A stretch of 64,000 nt of DNA from Algoriphagus sp. PAP.12. GTDB taxonomy: Bacteria; Bacteroidota; Bacteroidia; Cytophagales; Cyclobacteriaceae. The stretch is taken from positions 1-64,000 of the forward strand of contig NZ_JAPPSQ010000013.1 of assembly GCF_026652115.1 (NCBI RefSeq), read 5' to 3'. The notes beneath the pieces were generated by a model. That model searched no databases. It saw only the letters and a list, made by a program, of their open reading frames with translations, and was not told where the DNA came from. This document shows positions 45,065-55,140 of this stretch, piece after piece. Positions within the stretch are counted from its first letter, which is position 1; each line of letters opens with the position of its first letter. The translations under genes were made by a program, and so were the position numbers.

Positions 45065-45535
45065 ACCTGAATGTCTTATGTGTAAAATGAAACTACTCCA
45101 AGTGAGAAAAAAACTCACCTTACTCAAAAAACTAAATTCTCACCTTTGCATTCAATCAATCCATTCTCGACTTTCGAGATTAGGATCCTTATTTTCAAAA
45201 AGCAAAAGTTAGAAAACTATTGATTTCAATCAGCCAATTTTTCAACCTTCCTTGAATATAATGAATTGAATTTTGACATTCCTGATTCATCTATTGTATA
45301 ATTAACTTGTAGCCTTGGAAAGTGAAAGTTGAATTTCAAATACAGAAAACATTTTACCTAATCTGAGTCAAATTTGGTTATACAAGATTTTAAGGCCAGA
45401 AGTTTTGGTTTGAATCTCCCAATTAGGCTGAGAAATTGAACTACAAAGTCCTAAAATGCTTTTTTTCAAGAAAATAGGTAAAGAAAAAAAGCGGCCTAGA
45501 AAATCCAAGCCGCTTTCGGGTCAACACTCAATCTA
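45065..45535. other. Intergenic region between the FadL-like and nitroreductase genes
   Basis: 471 bases. Apart from the terminator at 45483-45516 I see no gene. A plus-strand TTGACA (45273-45278) and TATAAT (45297-45302) pair, 18 bases apart, looks like an enterobacterial promoter, but Bacteroidota use another consensus and no plus-strand gene follows. Confidence 0.5.
45483..45516 (-). terminator. Rho-independent terminator of the nitroreductase gene
   Basis: Stem AAAGCGGC (45488-45495) with GCCGCTTT (45509-45516), followed on the minus strand by a run of T (complement of 45484-45490). It lies 20 bases beyond the gene's stop. Confidence 0.85.
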
Positions 45536-46165
45536 TTATATCTGGGTTATTAACTCTTCTTTAGGGGTTCTTACTTTTTTCATATTGACCAACCAGTCTT
45601 TGGTTGTGTCGCGATAGCCAAGAGGTAGGACCAAGACACTTTTCAATCCCTTTTCTTTCAGGTTCAAAATCTCGTCCAAAGCTTCATTATCAAAGCCCTC
45701 CATTGGTGTAGAATCCACTTCTTGTTCTGCAGCAGCTACTAAAGCACTTCCCAATGCGATATAAGCCTGCTTGGCTGCATGGTTGAAGTTTTGCTCCTGA
45801 GTCTGAGCATTAAACATTGTTAAAAGGCGAGTACGGTAGGCATCTGTGGCACTATCATCCAATCCTCTAATTTCATTGTTTCTCTTAAACACTGAATTAA
45901 CTCTCTCTTCGGTGTATTGATCCCAAGCTGCAAATACCAAAACATGAGAAGCATCTGTGATTTGACTTTGATCATAGGCTGCTTTTCTTATTTGAGCCTT
46001 GAGCTCGGGATTGGTGATCAACAACACTTCGTATGGTTGTAATCCTGATGAGGAAGCCGTTAATTGGATAGCCTCTAGGATGTAATCGACTTTTTCTTGA
46101 GGAACTGCCTGACCATTCATTGCTTTGGTGGCATATCTCCATTTTAAATTTTGTAGGACGTTCAT
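45536..46165 (-). CDS. Nitroreductase family oxidoreductase
   Basis: 209 aa, normal length for NfsB-like NAD(P)H-dependent flavin enzymes. N-terminal RYATKAMNGQAVPQEKVDYIL and LTASSSGLQPYEVLLI (about residues 36-51) are the FMN-binding blocks; ALGSALVAAAEQEVDSTPMEGF and LVLPLGYRD close the domain. Reduces quinones or nitro compounds. Stands alone with its own terminator. Confidence 0.9.
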   Translation of the reverse strand: MNVLQNLKWRYATKAMNGQAVPQEKVDYILEAIQLTASSSGLQPYEVLLITNPELKAQIRKAAYDQSQITDASHVLVFAAWDQYTEERVNSVFKRNNEIRGLDDSATDAYRTRLLTMFNAQTQEQNFNHAAKQAYIALGSALVAAAEQEVDSTPMEGFDNEALDEILNLKEKGLKSVLVLPLGYRDTTKDWLVNMKKVRTPKEELITQI

Positions 46166-46324
46166 ATAGTTGGTTCTTAAATATAGACATTAAATGTATA
46201 TACATCAGAAAATCAAAAATGAACTGAAAAGGTTCCAGCAAAATTTATTTTTCATAAAAAAACCTTGTTCACCACAATTAGCGATAAGGTTTGTTTAATA
46301 GGACAATTGAAAAAAATGAATGTG

Positions 46325-47656
46325 TCAGGCGGATTGGAGTTTTTTAGACGACTTTTTTAAATCTTCATTTACAACCCTTCGAAGTTTAAAATCAAACACA
46401 AACCAGGTAACAAAAATCAAAAACCCAAGAGCCCCTGAAACAACCACTATCGATTCCCAAGACACTCCATAGCGCATAATTAAAAAGTAATACATATACC
46501 CTGCAATCAGCATTCCCAATCCCCAATTGACAAATCGCCAAGTTCCCATCACGGGTTTTATATTCACCATGGACTTTTGAATTGCTTGTCTTTTTAATGC
46601 AATCCAAATCCCTGTTAGTATCAGACCACAGATAGAGGCCCCTCCTAAAAACCAAAGGATTTTTGTTGCCAATCCTCCCCATTTCCCAAAATGGATTGGG
46701 TCAGCGATATCATTAAGGTACATGACCGTTGAAATTTCCTTAGCCTTTTGCACTCCAACAACTTTCTTTTCAAATGGGTCGACATACACTCTATTGGACC
46801 TCTTTCTTACCAAAGGAACATCGCTTTTACCTCGAATGTAAATTGGATCATTGGGAGTTTTGCCAGGAACAATCCCTCCTATTTTTAGGTTAGGAATTTC
46901 TTTTTGGGCCATTTGGGCAGCTAGTTCATAATCCAATTGAAACTGGAATTGATCATGATCTACCAATGAATCACCTGGACTTTCTATTTTGGGAGCTTTA
47001 GGATTAGAAATATCCGAAATACCACCCGTATTGGTTCGCTCTAAAAAATACCAAATACCTGTCACAGTGATCAAGAAGGCAAATGGCAAAGACCATAGGC
47101 CTACCACACGATGAAGGCTTCTGAAGAACACCAATATATTCTTCCCTCTCTTTAATTCTCTAAATTTTTGCCACCATTTTTTATAAAATACCAAAGCCGA
47201 AACCCATGCCAATAAAAGCAAAAAAGAGAAGGTCAAGACGATAAAATATCCAATCTGATAGAATGGCATAAAGAGGTAATAATGGAAATCTCTAAAAAAC
47301 CGCTGAAAAGTCACAGGGGTGCTACCTGTAATTTTCCCGGTCATAGGATCCACAAAAACATATTTTCTAAAACCTCCCTCTTCTACATAGACGATGTCAT
47401 TTAAATAAGGCTCTTCGGCGATGACCCAATAAGTCAATTTCCCAGATGGGTAAGTTTTTTCAATGGATTTGACTATGGTGTTGTAAGACACTCTCTCTCC
47501 CACCCCTGAAGCTCTCAAACCCGGAAAGAAAAGCCAATCCATCTCATTACTAAGGGTAGCCATTGTACCGGAGAAGCATACTATAAAAAATAGTATGTTC
47601 AGTTTCACTCCGATCCAAGAATGGATTTTAAAGAATAGTTTTTTGTTGACTTTCAT
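46325..47656 (-). CDS. PepSY-associated inner membrane protein (siderophore reductase-like)
   Basis: 443 aa with about six transmembrane segments (about 18-35, 137-160, 190-211, 336-358, 372-390, 400-422). RDFHYYLF, LHRVVGLWSLP and DPIHFGKWGG supply conserved His residues likely to bind haem, and two PepSY-like periplasmic parts (GKLTYWVIAEEP; GGIVPGKTPNDPIYI) sit between. The family (Pfam 03929) works with TonB siderophore receptors, probably in reducing or releasing ferric iron. 15 bases after the receptor gene. Confidence 0.9.
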   Translation of the reverse strand: MKVNKKLFFKIHSWIGVKLNILFFIVCFSGTMATLSNEMDWLFFPGLRASGVGERVSYNTIVKSIEKTYPSGKLTYWVIAEEPYLNDIVYVEEGGFRKYVFVDPMTGKITGSTPVTFQRFFRDFHYYLFMPFYQIGYFIVLTFSFLLLLAWVSALVFYKKWWQKFRELKRGKNILVFFRSLHRVVGLWSLPFAFLITVTGIWYFLERTNTGGISDISNPKAPKIESPGDSLVDHDQFQFQLDYELAAQMAQKEIPNLKIGGIVPGKTPNDPIYIRGKSDVPLVRKRSNRVYVDPFEKKVVGVQKAKEISTVMYLNDIADPIHFGKWGGLATKILWFLGGASICGLILTGIWIALKRQAIQKSMVNIKPVMGTWRFVNWGLGMLIAGYMYYFLIMRYGVSWESIVVVSGALGFLIFVTWFVFDFKLRRVVNEDLKKSSKKLQSA

Positions 47657-47671
47657 TGATTTTCAATGAGT

Positions 47672-50137
47672 TTAGAAAGTGTAAGAAACCGTAGTCATAA
47701 TGGATCTGGGACTTCCCGGAAATGCACGAAGTACATCATATCCTCCTACCCAATGGGTTTTGTTGAACAGGTTATTTGCGTTGACCTGAAACTGGACTTT
47801 CCCCATTTGGTAATAAACCGCAGCATCTACTATCCCATAAGATGGAAAAACATCAGGTTCATCCGATGAAACAATGGAGCCGAATCTATCAGACACATAA
47901 TTGTACCCCAAACCAAATCCCAAACCGGTCAGAGAACCTTGTTCGAAGACATATTTTGACCAGAAATTGGCTGAATTCCGAGGTGCATTCGGCTTTTGTC
48001 TTCCGATAACACTTTCCTCATCGGCTTGTGTGATTTCAGAATCATTGAAAGCATATCCTGCCACTAAAGACCAATTAGGAAGGATATTTCCCGTCAAGTT
48101 CAACTCTGCACCTCTTGATTGTTCTTCTCCTAACTGCACCAATAATTCAGGATTGTTTGCATCATTGGCATTGTAAAGTCCACCTCGCTCGACGATTTGG
48201 TATAAGGAAATTGTCCCAGTGACCCTCTTATTGAACCATTCTGTTTTGGCCCCCACTTCTAGCATTTCACTAGTCAATGGATCAAATGGTCCACCTGCAT
48301 CCGGATTGATAATTCCTGCTGCATCTTGAGGCTGATAGCCTTTCACCCAAGTTCCATAGAAGTTGATGTTTGGATTTAAGGTATAAACCAAACCAACTCT
48401 TGGAAGTAAGGCGCTTTGTTTAACTTCAACTTCTTCCGGACTATTATAATCCAGCAAGTCTTGGAAGTACTCTTGGCGAAGTCCCAATAAAATCTTTAAA
48501 GGACCGATTTCAGACTGGTTTTGAATATAAACACCATGCGTCTGTTGCAAGTATTGATTATAGGTTCTAGTGGTATAGAGATATTTGCTCATATCTCTTA
48601 AGCCATTGGCAACAGGAGAAGTCAAATCAAAATGGGAAACATTTGTAGCTGGATTTCCATCATCATCTAAGATATAATTGTCAATATTAGCCAGCTTGAA
48701 ACTATTAGAGGTAGTGCCATTTTTCAACAGATAGGTTTGGGCTTCCAATTGTGAACCTCCAGGAAGTAATTCCTGTCTGAAATAATCATATCCAACCAAG
48801 GCAGTATTTTTCAATTTCCCCAATTGATAATTCGCATTGAAATAGTTGTTGAAAGCATTGTTGTTCCAGGTTCTTTTTCGGATAAATACCCGCATTGCTA
48901 CTTTAGTATCATCAAAAGATCCATCTCCCAAAGCCGCAAATTGATTGGAGGTACGATGCTCTAGCAAATCCTCTGAATAACTCGACAACTGATAGGTACT
49001 GTTTAAACTGAGATTCTCTGAAAAATTATGGCGAAGAGAAACCGTAGAGTTCAACGTAACTTCATTGAGATAATCATTCATGGCACTCAAAGATTTGGTA
49101 ATTGGAGTAGTCGTCAAATCTCTATTTCCAAAAGCTGCCTGACCTCTATCCAATCTTCCTTTGGAATCTTGGTATACCAAGTCAAAATTCAAACTGGTAT
49201 TGGCTGTAGGAAGGAAGGCAAAAGAAGGAGCGATAACCAAGTTTTTCTTAAACTGAAGATCACGAAAGCCATCTGAATTTTCGAAACCAAGATTCAAGCG
49301 GTACAACAACTTTTTATCCTCAGTCATGGCGCCTGTAAAATCTGCCAAAGCTCTTAGGGTATTGAAGCTACCTACAGAAGTAGAAATGGATTTTCTATTT
49401 TCTGCCAAAGGCTTCTTAGTCACTCGATTGATAGATCCCCCTGGGGAGGCATTTCCAAACAATGCAGATGCTGGCCCTTTGATGACTTCTACTCTTTCGA
49501 TATGAGGGATCAGCTGAGGCTTCCAGAAACTGGTGAACGTTCTCATGCCATTCAAAAGCGTACCGGAATTTCTTTGCCCCTGAATTCTGAATCCACGGAT
49601 TGTAATATCATTGTAAAAAGTAAATTGATTTACTCCCGGAACATTTTTCACTACATCGTTGACTGTGAATGCCACTTGATCCAAAATCAATTCTTTGGTT
49701 ACAAAGTTGATGGTAGAAGGCACGTCCTTTATAAGAGATGCGGTTTTTGTAGCCGAAAAGGTTGCTTTATTATCGTAACCTACTTCTCTTCTTCCTGTAA
49801 TCTCTACAGTTTGGAGTCCCAATTGACTCTCTATCAATTGAAAATTTACCTCAGAGATTTTCCCGGATTGTACTTGAATTTCATGTGTAGAAGGCTCAAA
49901 CCCGATCATGGAAGCTTTCAAAAACACTGTTCCATTTTCGATTTCCAGAATTGAGAATTTTCCATCTTTATCTGAAATAGCCCCTTTTGTACTATTCATG
50001 ATGCTTATGTTGACAAATTCCAGGGGAACACCATTCATGTCTGTTACTTTTCCATCAATTCTACCTGATTGGGAGAAAGCTATATTGGTAATTAAGATAA
50101 ATAGAAAGCTGAGTAAGAAAGGGTAAATTTTCTTCAT
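47672..50137 (-). CDS. TonB-dependent siderophore receptor
   Basis: 821 aa. Signal peptide (PFLLSFLFILITNIAFSQS), then a carboxypeptidase-like domain (GRIDGKVTDMNGVPLEFVNI, about 25-110), TonB plug (about 130-235: VEVIKGPASALFGNASPGGS) and a 22-strand-type barrel ending in SIMTTVSYTF. The plug and barrel match FhuE/FecA-type ferri-siderophore receptors. Forms an operon with the PepSY protein. Fur-like boxes and a TAnnTTTG box precede it, so iron control is likely. Confidence 0.92.
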   Translation of the reverse strand: MKKIYPFLLSFLFILITNIAFSQSGRIDGKVTDMNGVPLEFVNISIMNSTKGAISDKDGKFSILEIENGTVFLKASMIGFEPSTHEIQVQSGKISEVNFQLIESQLGLQTVEITGRREVGYDNKATFSATKTASLIKDVPSTINFVTKELILDQVAFTVNDVVKNVPGVNQFTFYNDITIRGFRIQGQRNSGTLLNGMRTFTSFWKPQLIPHIERVEVIKGPASALFGNASPGGSINRVTKKPLAENRKSISTSVGSFNTLRALADFTGAMTEDKKLLYRLNLGFENSDGFRDLQFKKNLVIAPSFAFLPTANTSLNFDLVYQDSKGRLDRGQAAFGNRDLTTTPITKSLSAMNDYLNEVTLNSTVSLRHNFSENLSLNSTYQLSSYSEDLLEHRTSNQFAALGDGSFDDTKVAMRVFIRKRTWNNNAFNNYFNANYQLGKLKNTALVGYDYFRQELLPGGSQLEAQTYLLKNGTTSNSFKLANIDNYILDDDGNPATNVSHFDLTSPVANGLRDMSKYLYTTRTYNQYLQQTHGVYIQNQSEIGPLKILLGLRQEYFQDLLDYNSPEEVEVKQSALLPRVGLVYTLNPNINFYGTWVKGYQPQDAAGIINPDAGGPFDPLTSEMLEVGAKTEWFNKRVTGTISLYQIVERGGLYNANDANNPELLVQLGEEQSRGAELNLTGNILPNWSLVAGYAFNDSEITQADEESVIGRQKPNAPRNSANFWSKYVFEQGSLTGLGFGLGYNYVSDRFGSIVSSDEPDVFPSYGIVDAAVYYQMGKVQFQVNANNLFNKTHWVGGYDVLRAFPGSPRSIMTTVSYTF

Positions 50138-50138
50138 C

Positions 50139-50218
50139 TTTATTTAGATTAGTTATAAACAGACGCAAAAGTATAGCCCAAAGTGAAAGCATCATAATTT
50201 TATTTAGATTATTTCTAA
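50139..50218 (-). promoter_or_regulatory. Putative iron-responsive (Fur-like) control region and promoter box of the TonB receptor
   Basis: The 13-mer TTTATTTAGATTA occurs twice in the same direction (50139-50151 and 50199-50211). The distal copy sits in the inverted repeat TTAGA-TTATT-TCTAA (50204-50218), the proximal one in TTTAT...ATAAA (50139-50159). A minus-strand TACTTTTG box (50173-50166), matching the Bacteroidota -7 element TAnnTTTG, lies between them about 30 bases from the ATG. No good -33 TTG was found. Fur binding is inferred from the downstream genes. Confidence 0.45.
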
Positions 50219-50446
50219 TTAATATATTAACTAATTGTATTCCAGAAGATTACAGCTCGACTTAATTGCTGTTCTTTAAAAACATAGAGTTGATTGATTG
50301 AATAAAAACCAGCTATTTAACTGATAACCAAAGAGAAAAAAGGCAAATCTTTGAAATTGAGGTACCCATAATACGTATATTTTCTATATTCAATTTTTTA
50401 AATATCTCATTCAACCTTCTCATTGAGAGACAATAAACCCTTCCCT

Positions 50447-52108
50447 ATGAATCCAAGAAAATGGTTTTTCAGTTTTCTATTTCTCATTCTTATTTCACCT
50501 CATCTCTCAGCTCAATCCTACGACATTGTGATTTATGGAGGAACCTCAGCAGGGATAGCTGCGGCAATCCAATCCTCTAGAATGAATAAATCAGTCCTTT
50601 TAATTGAACCCAGTCAACGATTAGGTGGCTTAACAACAGGTGGCTTAGGAGCCACAGATATTGGAAACAAACAAGCAATTGGAGGAATAGCTAGGGAGTT
50701 CTACCAATTGATCAAATCCTATTATTCAAAGGACGAAAACTGGAAATGGGAAAAAAGGGAGGAATACATGACAGGGAGGCAAGCGCGGAATAAAGAAGGG
50801 GAGGATGCCATGTGGACATTCGAGCCATCGGCTGCTCTTCAGGTTTATTTACAGATGTTGGCTAAGGAAAAAGTAGAAATTCTCTTTGGTGAAAGACTCC
50901 TCAGAACTAGCGTTGGGGTGAAAAAATCGGATGGCGTAATTCAAACCATCACGATGGAAAGTGGGAAAACATTTTCCGGAAGGATGTTTATGGACGCTAC
51001 ATACGAAGGTGATTTATTGGCGACTGCAGGGATAAGTTATACTGTTGGAAGAGAGGGAAATGACCAATACAAAGAGTCATTGAACGGGGTTCAGGCAAAT
51101 TTTTACAGTCCCACTTTAGAGAATAAAGTATCTCACAATGCCATCAACCATAATTTCGTGGCGCGAGTAGATCCCTACATAGAAAAAGGAAAACCTGAAA
51201 GTGGTCTACTTCCAAATATTAGCCATCAAGGACCGGGAATAGATGGAGAAGGAGACAACAAAGTTCAGGCATATTGCTTTAGAATGTGTTTGACAGATCA
51301 TCCTGACAATAGAATCCCTTTCCATAAACCAGAAGGGTATGATGAAAAAAATTATGAGCTACTGATAAGGAATTACGAGGCAGGTGAAAAGACTTTACCA
51401 TGGATTAATTCAGCAATGCCCAATCGTAAAACAGATACAAATAACAGATTAGGTTTTTCCACTGATTTTATCGGGCAAAACTGGGACTATCCCGAGGCTA
51501 GTTATGAAGAGAGAGAGAAAATTGTAGAGGCTCACCGCAACTACCAACAAGGTTTGATGTGGACCCTGGCCTATCATCCAAGGATGCCCCAATGGGTGCG
51601 TGATGTTTATTCCAAATGGGGAATGACGAAGGATGAGTTTGAAAGAGGAGATGGTTGGCAAAACCAGTTATACATCCGAGAGGCCAGAAGGATGGTGAGC
51701 GATTTGGTGATGACACAATATCATTGTGAAGGTTTGGAAAAAGTGGATGATGGAATTGGGCTGGCAGCCTATGGAATGGATTCCCATCACATTCAGCGTT
51801 ATGTGGATGCGAATGGCTTTGTTCAAAATGAAGGAAATGTAGAAGCGAGGGTTGAAGGCCCCTACCCGATCAGTTATAGAGCCATTATTCCCAAAAAATC
51901 AGAAGCTAAGAACCTATTGGTACCGGTTTGTGTCAGTGCAAGCCATATTGCTTTCGGTTCGATCCGGATGGAACCGGTCTTCATGGTTTTAGGTCAATCA
52001 GCGGCTATCGCAGCTTCACTTTCTATAGATGAAGAAATAGCTGTACAAGATTTGCCTTATGAAAAACTGAAGGAAGTATTATTAAAAAATAAGCAGAGGT
52101 TAGATTAA
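50447..52108 (+). CDS. Exported FAD-dependent oxidoreductase
   Basis: About 553 aa from the ATG at 50447; the frame opens at a TTG (50423) that would put charged residues before the signal. Signal peptide [21 protein letters not shown]-binding [20 protein letters not shown] (GxGxxG variant GGTSAG), [20 protein letters not shown] and [15 protein letters not shown] are marks of the FAD_oxidored family (Pfam 12831), frequent in polysaccharide-using Bacteroidota. The 309-base spacer before it also contains the divergent TonB receptor promoter. Substrate unknown. Confidence 0.85.
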   Translation: MNPRKWFFSFLFLILISPHLSAQSYDIVIYGGTSAGIAAAIQSSRMNKSVLLIEPSQRLGGLTTGGLGATDIGNKQAIGGIAREFYQLIKSYYSKDENWKWEKREEYMTGRQARNKEGEDAMWTFEPSAALQVYLQMLAKEKVEILFGERLLRTSVGVKKSDGVIQTITMESGKTFSGRMFMDATYEGDLLATAGISYTVGREGNDQYKESLNGVQANFYSPTLENKVSHNAINHNFVARVDPYIEKGKPESGLLPNISHQGPGIDGEGDNKVQAYCFRMCLTDHPDNRIPFHKPEGYDEKNYELLIRNYEAGEKTLPWINSAMPNRKTDTNNRLGFSTDFIGQNWDYPEASYEEREKIVEAHRNYQQGLMWTLAYHPRMPQWVRDVYSKWGMTKDEFERGDGWQNQLYIREARRMVSDLVMTQYHCEGLEKVDDGIGLAAYGMDSHHIQRYVDANGFVQNEGNVEARVEGPYPISYRAIIPKKSEAKNLLVPVCVSASHIAFGSIRMEPVFMVLGQSAAIAASLSIDEEIAVQDLPYEKLKEVLLKNKQRLD

Positions 52109-52113
52109 TGGTA

Positions 52114-52130
52114 ATTTCTTTCTAAGAAAT
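52114..52130. terminator. Hairpin after the FAD oxidoreductase gene
   Basis: Perfect stem ATTTCTT (52114-52120) and AAGAAAT (52124-52130) with a TCT triloop, six bases after the stop. There is no T-run, so termination is uncertain. Confidence 0.35.
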
Positions 52131-52333
52131 ATATGGAATTCTGCCAGTGAGTACATTTTCCAAGATTTTCTGGACTGAAGACCGAAGATTCCCCAATTAT
52201 GGGATTTCCTAAATCCAATGTTGCTTTGATCAATTTCTGGCAAAAAAGCAGATTTACATATTCTATTTTCTCTCATTCCTATAAGCACAGGATGCCTGGG
52301 AAATTCTTCATTATGGCCACAGGGAGAAACCTA

Positions 52334-53479
52334 TTAATTCTCTAATAATTCAGGTAATTCATAGAATAGGGGAAGACGAAGGAGGCTTTCTGAAAAGCGA
52401 TCAGCGTGAGGTAATTCCCTTCTGTATTGGTCAGGGAAATATCGCTTTGAAAAATCAGATTTGTGAAGGCTTTGATAATGAAAAACTGCCATAATCTCCT
52501 TTTTTTCAAGTTTTTGAATGTAGAGTTTTCGCTGTTCTTCATTTTCAAATAAAAGATAAAAAAGATGAGAGTTTGCCTGATGTATCGATGACATAGCTTT
52601 GAATTCTTCACTCTTAAAATTCTCTAAATAAGAATAGGGCAAAATTGAATCCTCAAGTGAGCCGGAATGAAAATAATTAGAATAGGCAAGCCAAATAGCT
52701 CTTCTTCTTTCCTGAATCTTTCCCAGGCATTCAAGTTGCGCCCATAAATAAGCTGAATTGAGTTCGGAAGGCAAAAAAGAACTCCCTAGATCTACCCAAG
52801 TATATTTTGACACTTCTCCCTTGGAGAAAGAAGATCGATTAGTTCCTTTTTCCCAAATGACTTCAGCTCTTTTTGCAAATTCAGAATCATTTACCACTAA
52901 CATGCCTCCCTCTCCGCATTGGATGTTCTTGGTTTCATGGAAGCTAAAACAGGCTAAATGTCCCCAAGAACCTATGGGCCTATTCTGATAAAAAATGTCA
53001 ATTGCTTGGGCTGCATCCTCAATAACGATCAAATTATACTGATCAGCCAAGGCCAATATTTTCACCATATCACATGGAAATCCACCATAATGAACTGCGA
53101 CAATGGCTTTGGTTCTTGAGGAAATTAGATCTTCCAATTTGTCTTCATCCATATTTGGATGATCTTTCCTACTGTCTACAAAAACGATTTTTGCTCCTCT
53201 CAGAGCGAATGCATTTGCAGTCGATACAAAAGTAAAACTGGGAACTATCACTTCGTCTCCCTGCTGAATATCCAAAAGAATAGCTGACATTTCAAGAGCA
53301 TCAGTACAAGAGGAAGTCAAAAAACAAGTCCCAAACTGATACTTTCCCTGAAGGTATTGCTGACATTTTTGGGTATAATATCCATTACCCGAAAGATGTC
53401 CTCTTTGGATGGCATCTTCGATATAGGATAATTCCAGACCAGTTTGAAAGGGCTTATTAAAAGGGATTTTCAATTTCAA
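52334..53479 (-). CDS. wecE: dTDP-4-amino-4,6-dideoxygalactose transaminase-like (WecE/RffA)
   Basis: 381 aa, PLP type I aminotransferase (DegT/DnrJ/EryC1). The sequence resembles E. coli RffA along its length: IPFNKPFQTGLELSYIEDAI, LTSSCTDALEMSAILLDIQ, PSFTFVSTANAFALRGAKIV, and FSFHETKNIQCGEGG with the PLP lysine K184. It converts dTDP-4-keto-6-deoxyglucose to dTDP-4-amino-4,6-dideoxygalactose. TTG start at 53479; no ATG fits. Last gene of the second glycan operon, after the GT2 gene. Confidence 0.88.
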   Translation of the reverse strand: MKLKIPFNKPFQTGLELSYIEDAIQRGHLSGNGYYTQKCQQYLQGKYQFGTCFLTSSCTDALEMSAILLDIQQGDEVIVPSFTFVSTANAFALRGAKIVFVDSRKDHPNMDEDKLEDLISSRTKAIVAVHYGGFPCDMVKILALADQYNLIVIEDAAQAIDIFYQNRPIGSWGHLACFSFHETKNIQCGEGGMLVVNDSEFAKRAEVIWEKGTNRSSFSKGEVSKYTWVDLGSSFLPSELNSAYLWAQLECLGKIQERRRAIWLAYSNYFHSGSLEDSILPYSYLENFKSEEFKAMSSIHQANSHLFYLLFENEEQRKLYIQKLEKKEIMAVFHYQSLHKSDFSKRYFPDQYRRELPHADRFSESLLRLPLFYELPELLEN

Positions 53480-53503
53480 AATCTGATATTTTCAGGGATG
53501 AGA

Positions 53504-54433
53504 TTAAAAGGTTTCAGTTTTCTTTTCAATGATATAAATGGGTCTTTCTTTTACTCCTTCAAAGGTTTTTCCAACATATAACCCAACCATTCCAAGTGTA
53601 ATTAATATAATGCCCGTCAGTACCCAGATTGAAATAATTAGGGATGAATATCCAGCTACTATGATGGTACCTGTCAAGTATTTATAAAGTGTAAAGAGAG
53701 CAAAAAGAAATCCTGTGAAGGCGATAATCAAACCCAATTTGACAGTTAATCGGATTGGCTTATCACTATACGCCAGCATAATATCTAAACCCAAATCCAA
53801 TAATTTACCAAAGTTATAACTACTCTTTCTTTCCCCATTCCCTTCATGCTCTACAGGAATAGTCGTTTGTCGAAAACCTACCCATTTGACCATAGAAGGA
53901 AAAAATCGAATGGATTCTCTCATGCCAATTATTTCATTGACTACTTTTCGATGATAGATTCCAAAATTTGCTATTCTTTCATCCTGTTTGGATCCTGTCA
54001 GCCAGCCAAGTGCTCCATAGAACACTTTAGAACTTAGCTTTTTGAAAAAACCATCCTTTCTATTTTCTCTCAAAGCCAAAACTACATCAAACCCTTCCTG
54101 AGCCTTATTATAGAGTTGTAGAATTTCTTCTGGCTTATCCTGCAAGTCACAATCCATCACTACAACCCAATCTCCTTTTGAATGATCTAATCCTGCAGTT
54201 ATTGCATAATGTTGTCCAAAATTCCTTGAGAGCTTTATGCCTTTAATGAAGTTATATTTTTGAGAAAGTCTCTCAATTTCAATCCAAGAATCGTCAGGAC
54301 TAGCATCTTCCACCAAAATCAATTCAAACGAATCTGAAAATCCCCGAGTAGTTTTATCTATTCTTTCAACCAATTCCTTAAGAATTTTTTCAGCCTGATA
54401 AACTGGGGAAACTATAGAAAGATGAATGTTCAA
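53504..54433 (-). CDS. ArnC/GtrB-like GT2 glycosyltransferase with membrane anchor
   Basis: About 310 aa. LSIVSPVYQAEKILKEL, LVEDASPDDSW and VVMDCDLQDKPEEIL (DLQDxPE, about residues 88-100) match polyprenyl-phosphate glycosyltransferases. Two hydrophobic segments at the C-terminus (LGLIIAFTGFLFALFTLY and SLIISIWVLTGIILITLGMV) are typical. I chose TTG 54433, which overlaps the WecD-like stop (TTGA, 54433-54430), rather than the frame start at 54451. Between WecD- and WecE-like genes. Confidence 0.86.
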   Translation of the reverse strand: MNIHLSIVSPVYQAEKILKELVERIDKTTRGFSDSFELILVEDASPDDSWIEIERLSQKYNFIKGIKLSRNFGQHYAITAGLDHSKGDWVVVMDCDLQDKPEEILQLYNKAQEGFDVVLALRENRKDGFFKKLSSKVFYGALGWLTGSKQDERIANFGIYHRKVVNEIIGMRESIRFFPSMVKWVGFRQTTIPVEHEGNGERKSSYNFGKLLDLGLDIMLAYSDKPIRLTVKLGLIIAFTGFLFALFTLYKYLTGTIIVAGYSSLIISIWVLTGIILITLGMVGLYVGKTFEGVKERPIYIIEKKTETF

Positions 54434-55095
54434 GAGAAATTCGGGTTCCAATAATGATAAACAAAGGATTTTTCAATTTCCTTAAAACCTACAGATGAGT
54501 ATAATCTCATTGCTGGAAAATTGATTTCTTGGGTAGAAACTTTTAGATACCCTATTCCTTTTTCTTTTGCAAAATAGGCTGCAGCCTCCACTAATTTCCT
54601 CCCCCAGCCCATTCCTTTATGTTCTTTTGCAACTGCCAATAGACCGATTGTCGCTTCATTATTCCCAAATGACAATGTGATCATTCCTTCCAAATTTGGG
54701 GTAATGTATACTTCTTGATTATTTATAGCTTCAGAAATCCAGACTTTATAGAGTTTTTTAAACTCACCGGAATTCAACCTGGTATCAGTTTGAAAACGAG
54801 AATAGATTCCACTTTCATAGGCCAAAGTTTCCAATTTAGGATTCAACTTTTTAGGAAATTGGGATACTTCATCTGAATTTGATGTTACCCCTACCTCCTT
54901 TTGTAGAGTAATTTTGGTATCTACCAATTGAATAGATGAATCCTGAATTTGTAATTTTCCCTTTGAAAAAATATATATTAGTTGAAAGCGGGTTGAATTC
55001 TTTAGAAACTCCGATTCATCCCATTTTTGATTTATATCCCATTTGCCTACAGGATATCCAAATAACTCAGAATCAAAAGGTAAAGATTTAATCAA
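54430..55095 (-). CDS. GNAT acetyltransferase, WecD/RffC-like
   Basis: 221 aa. The C-terminal GNAT domain has the acetyl-CoA loop KEHKGMGWGRKLVEAA (about residues 158-173) and a LYSSVGFKEIEKSF end block. The N-terminal LPFDSELFGYPVGKW resembles dTDP-fucosamine acetyltransferases (WecD) that act with WecE, and a WecE-like gene lies two genes downstream. So acetylation of dTDP-4-amino-4,6-dideoxygalactose (to Fuc4NAc) is the best guess. TTG start. Confidence 0.78.
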   Translation of the reverse strand: MIKSLPFDSELFGYPVGKWDINQKWDESEFLKNSTRFQLIYIFSKGKLQIQDSSIQLVDTKITLQKEVGVTSNSDEVSQFPKKLNPKLETLAYESGIYSRFQTDTRLNSGEFKKLYKVWISEAINNQEVYITPNLEGMITLSFGNNEATIGLLAVAKEHKGMGWGRKLVEAAAYFAKEKGIGYLKVSTQEINFPAMRLYSSVGFKEIEKSFVYHYWNPNFS

Positions 55096-55140
55096 TAAGA
55101 AAATAGTTCAGTAAAACCAAAAGATGTGATTGAAAGCCTT

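Noticed and set aside
45273..45302. TTGACA and TATAAT on the plus strand, 18 bases apart (E. coli-like promoter)
   Set aside because: Bacteroidota use a different primary sigma-factor consensus (TTG / TAnnTTTG), and no plus-strand gene follows; treated as chance.
52100..52288. 62-aa minus-strand ORF between the FAD oxidoreductase and WecE-like genes
   Set aside because: No family, overlaps the 3' end of the FAD gene and a hairpin; likely chance.
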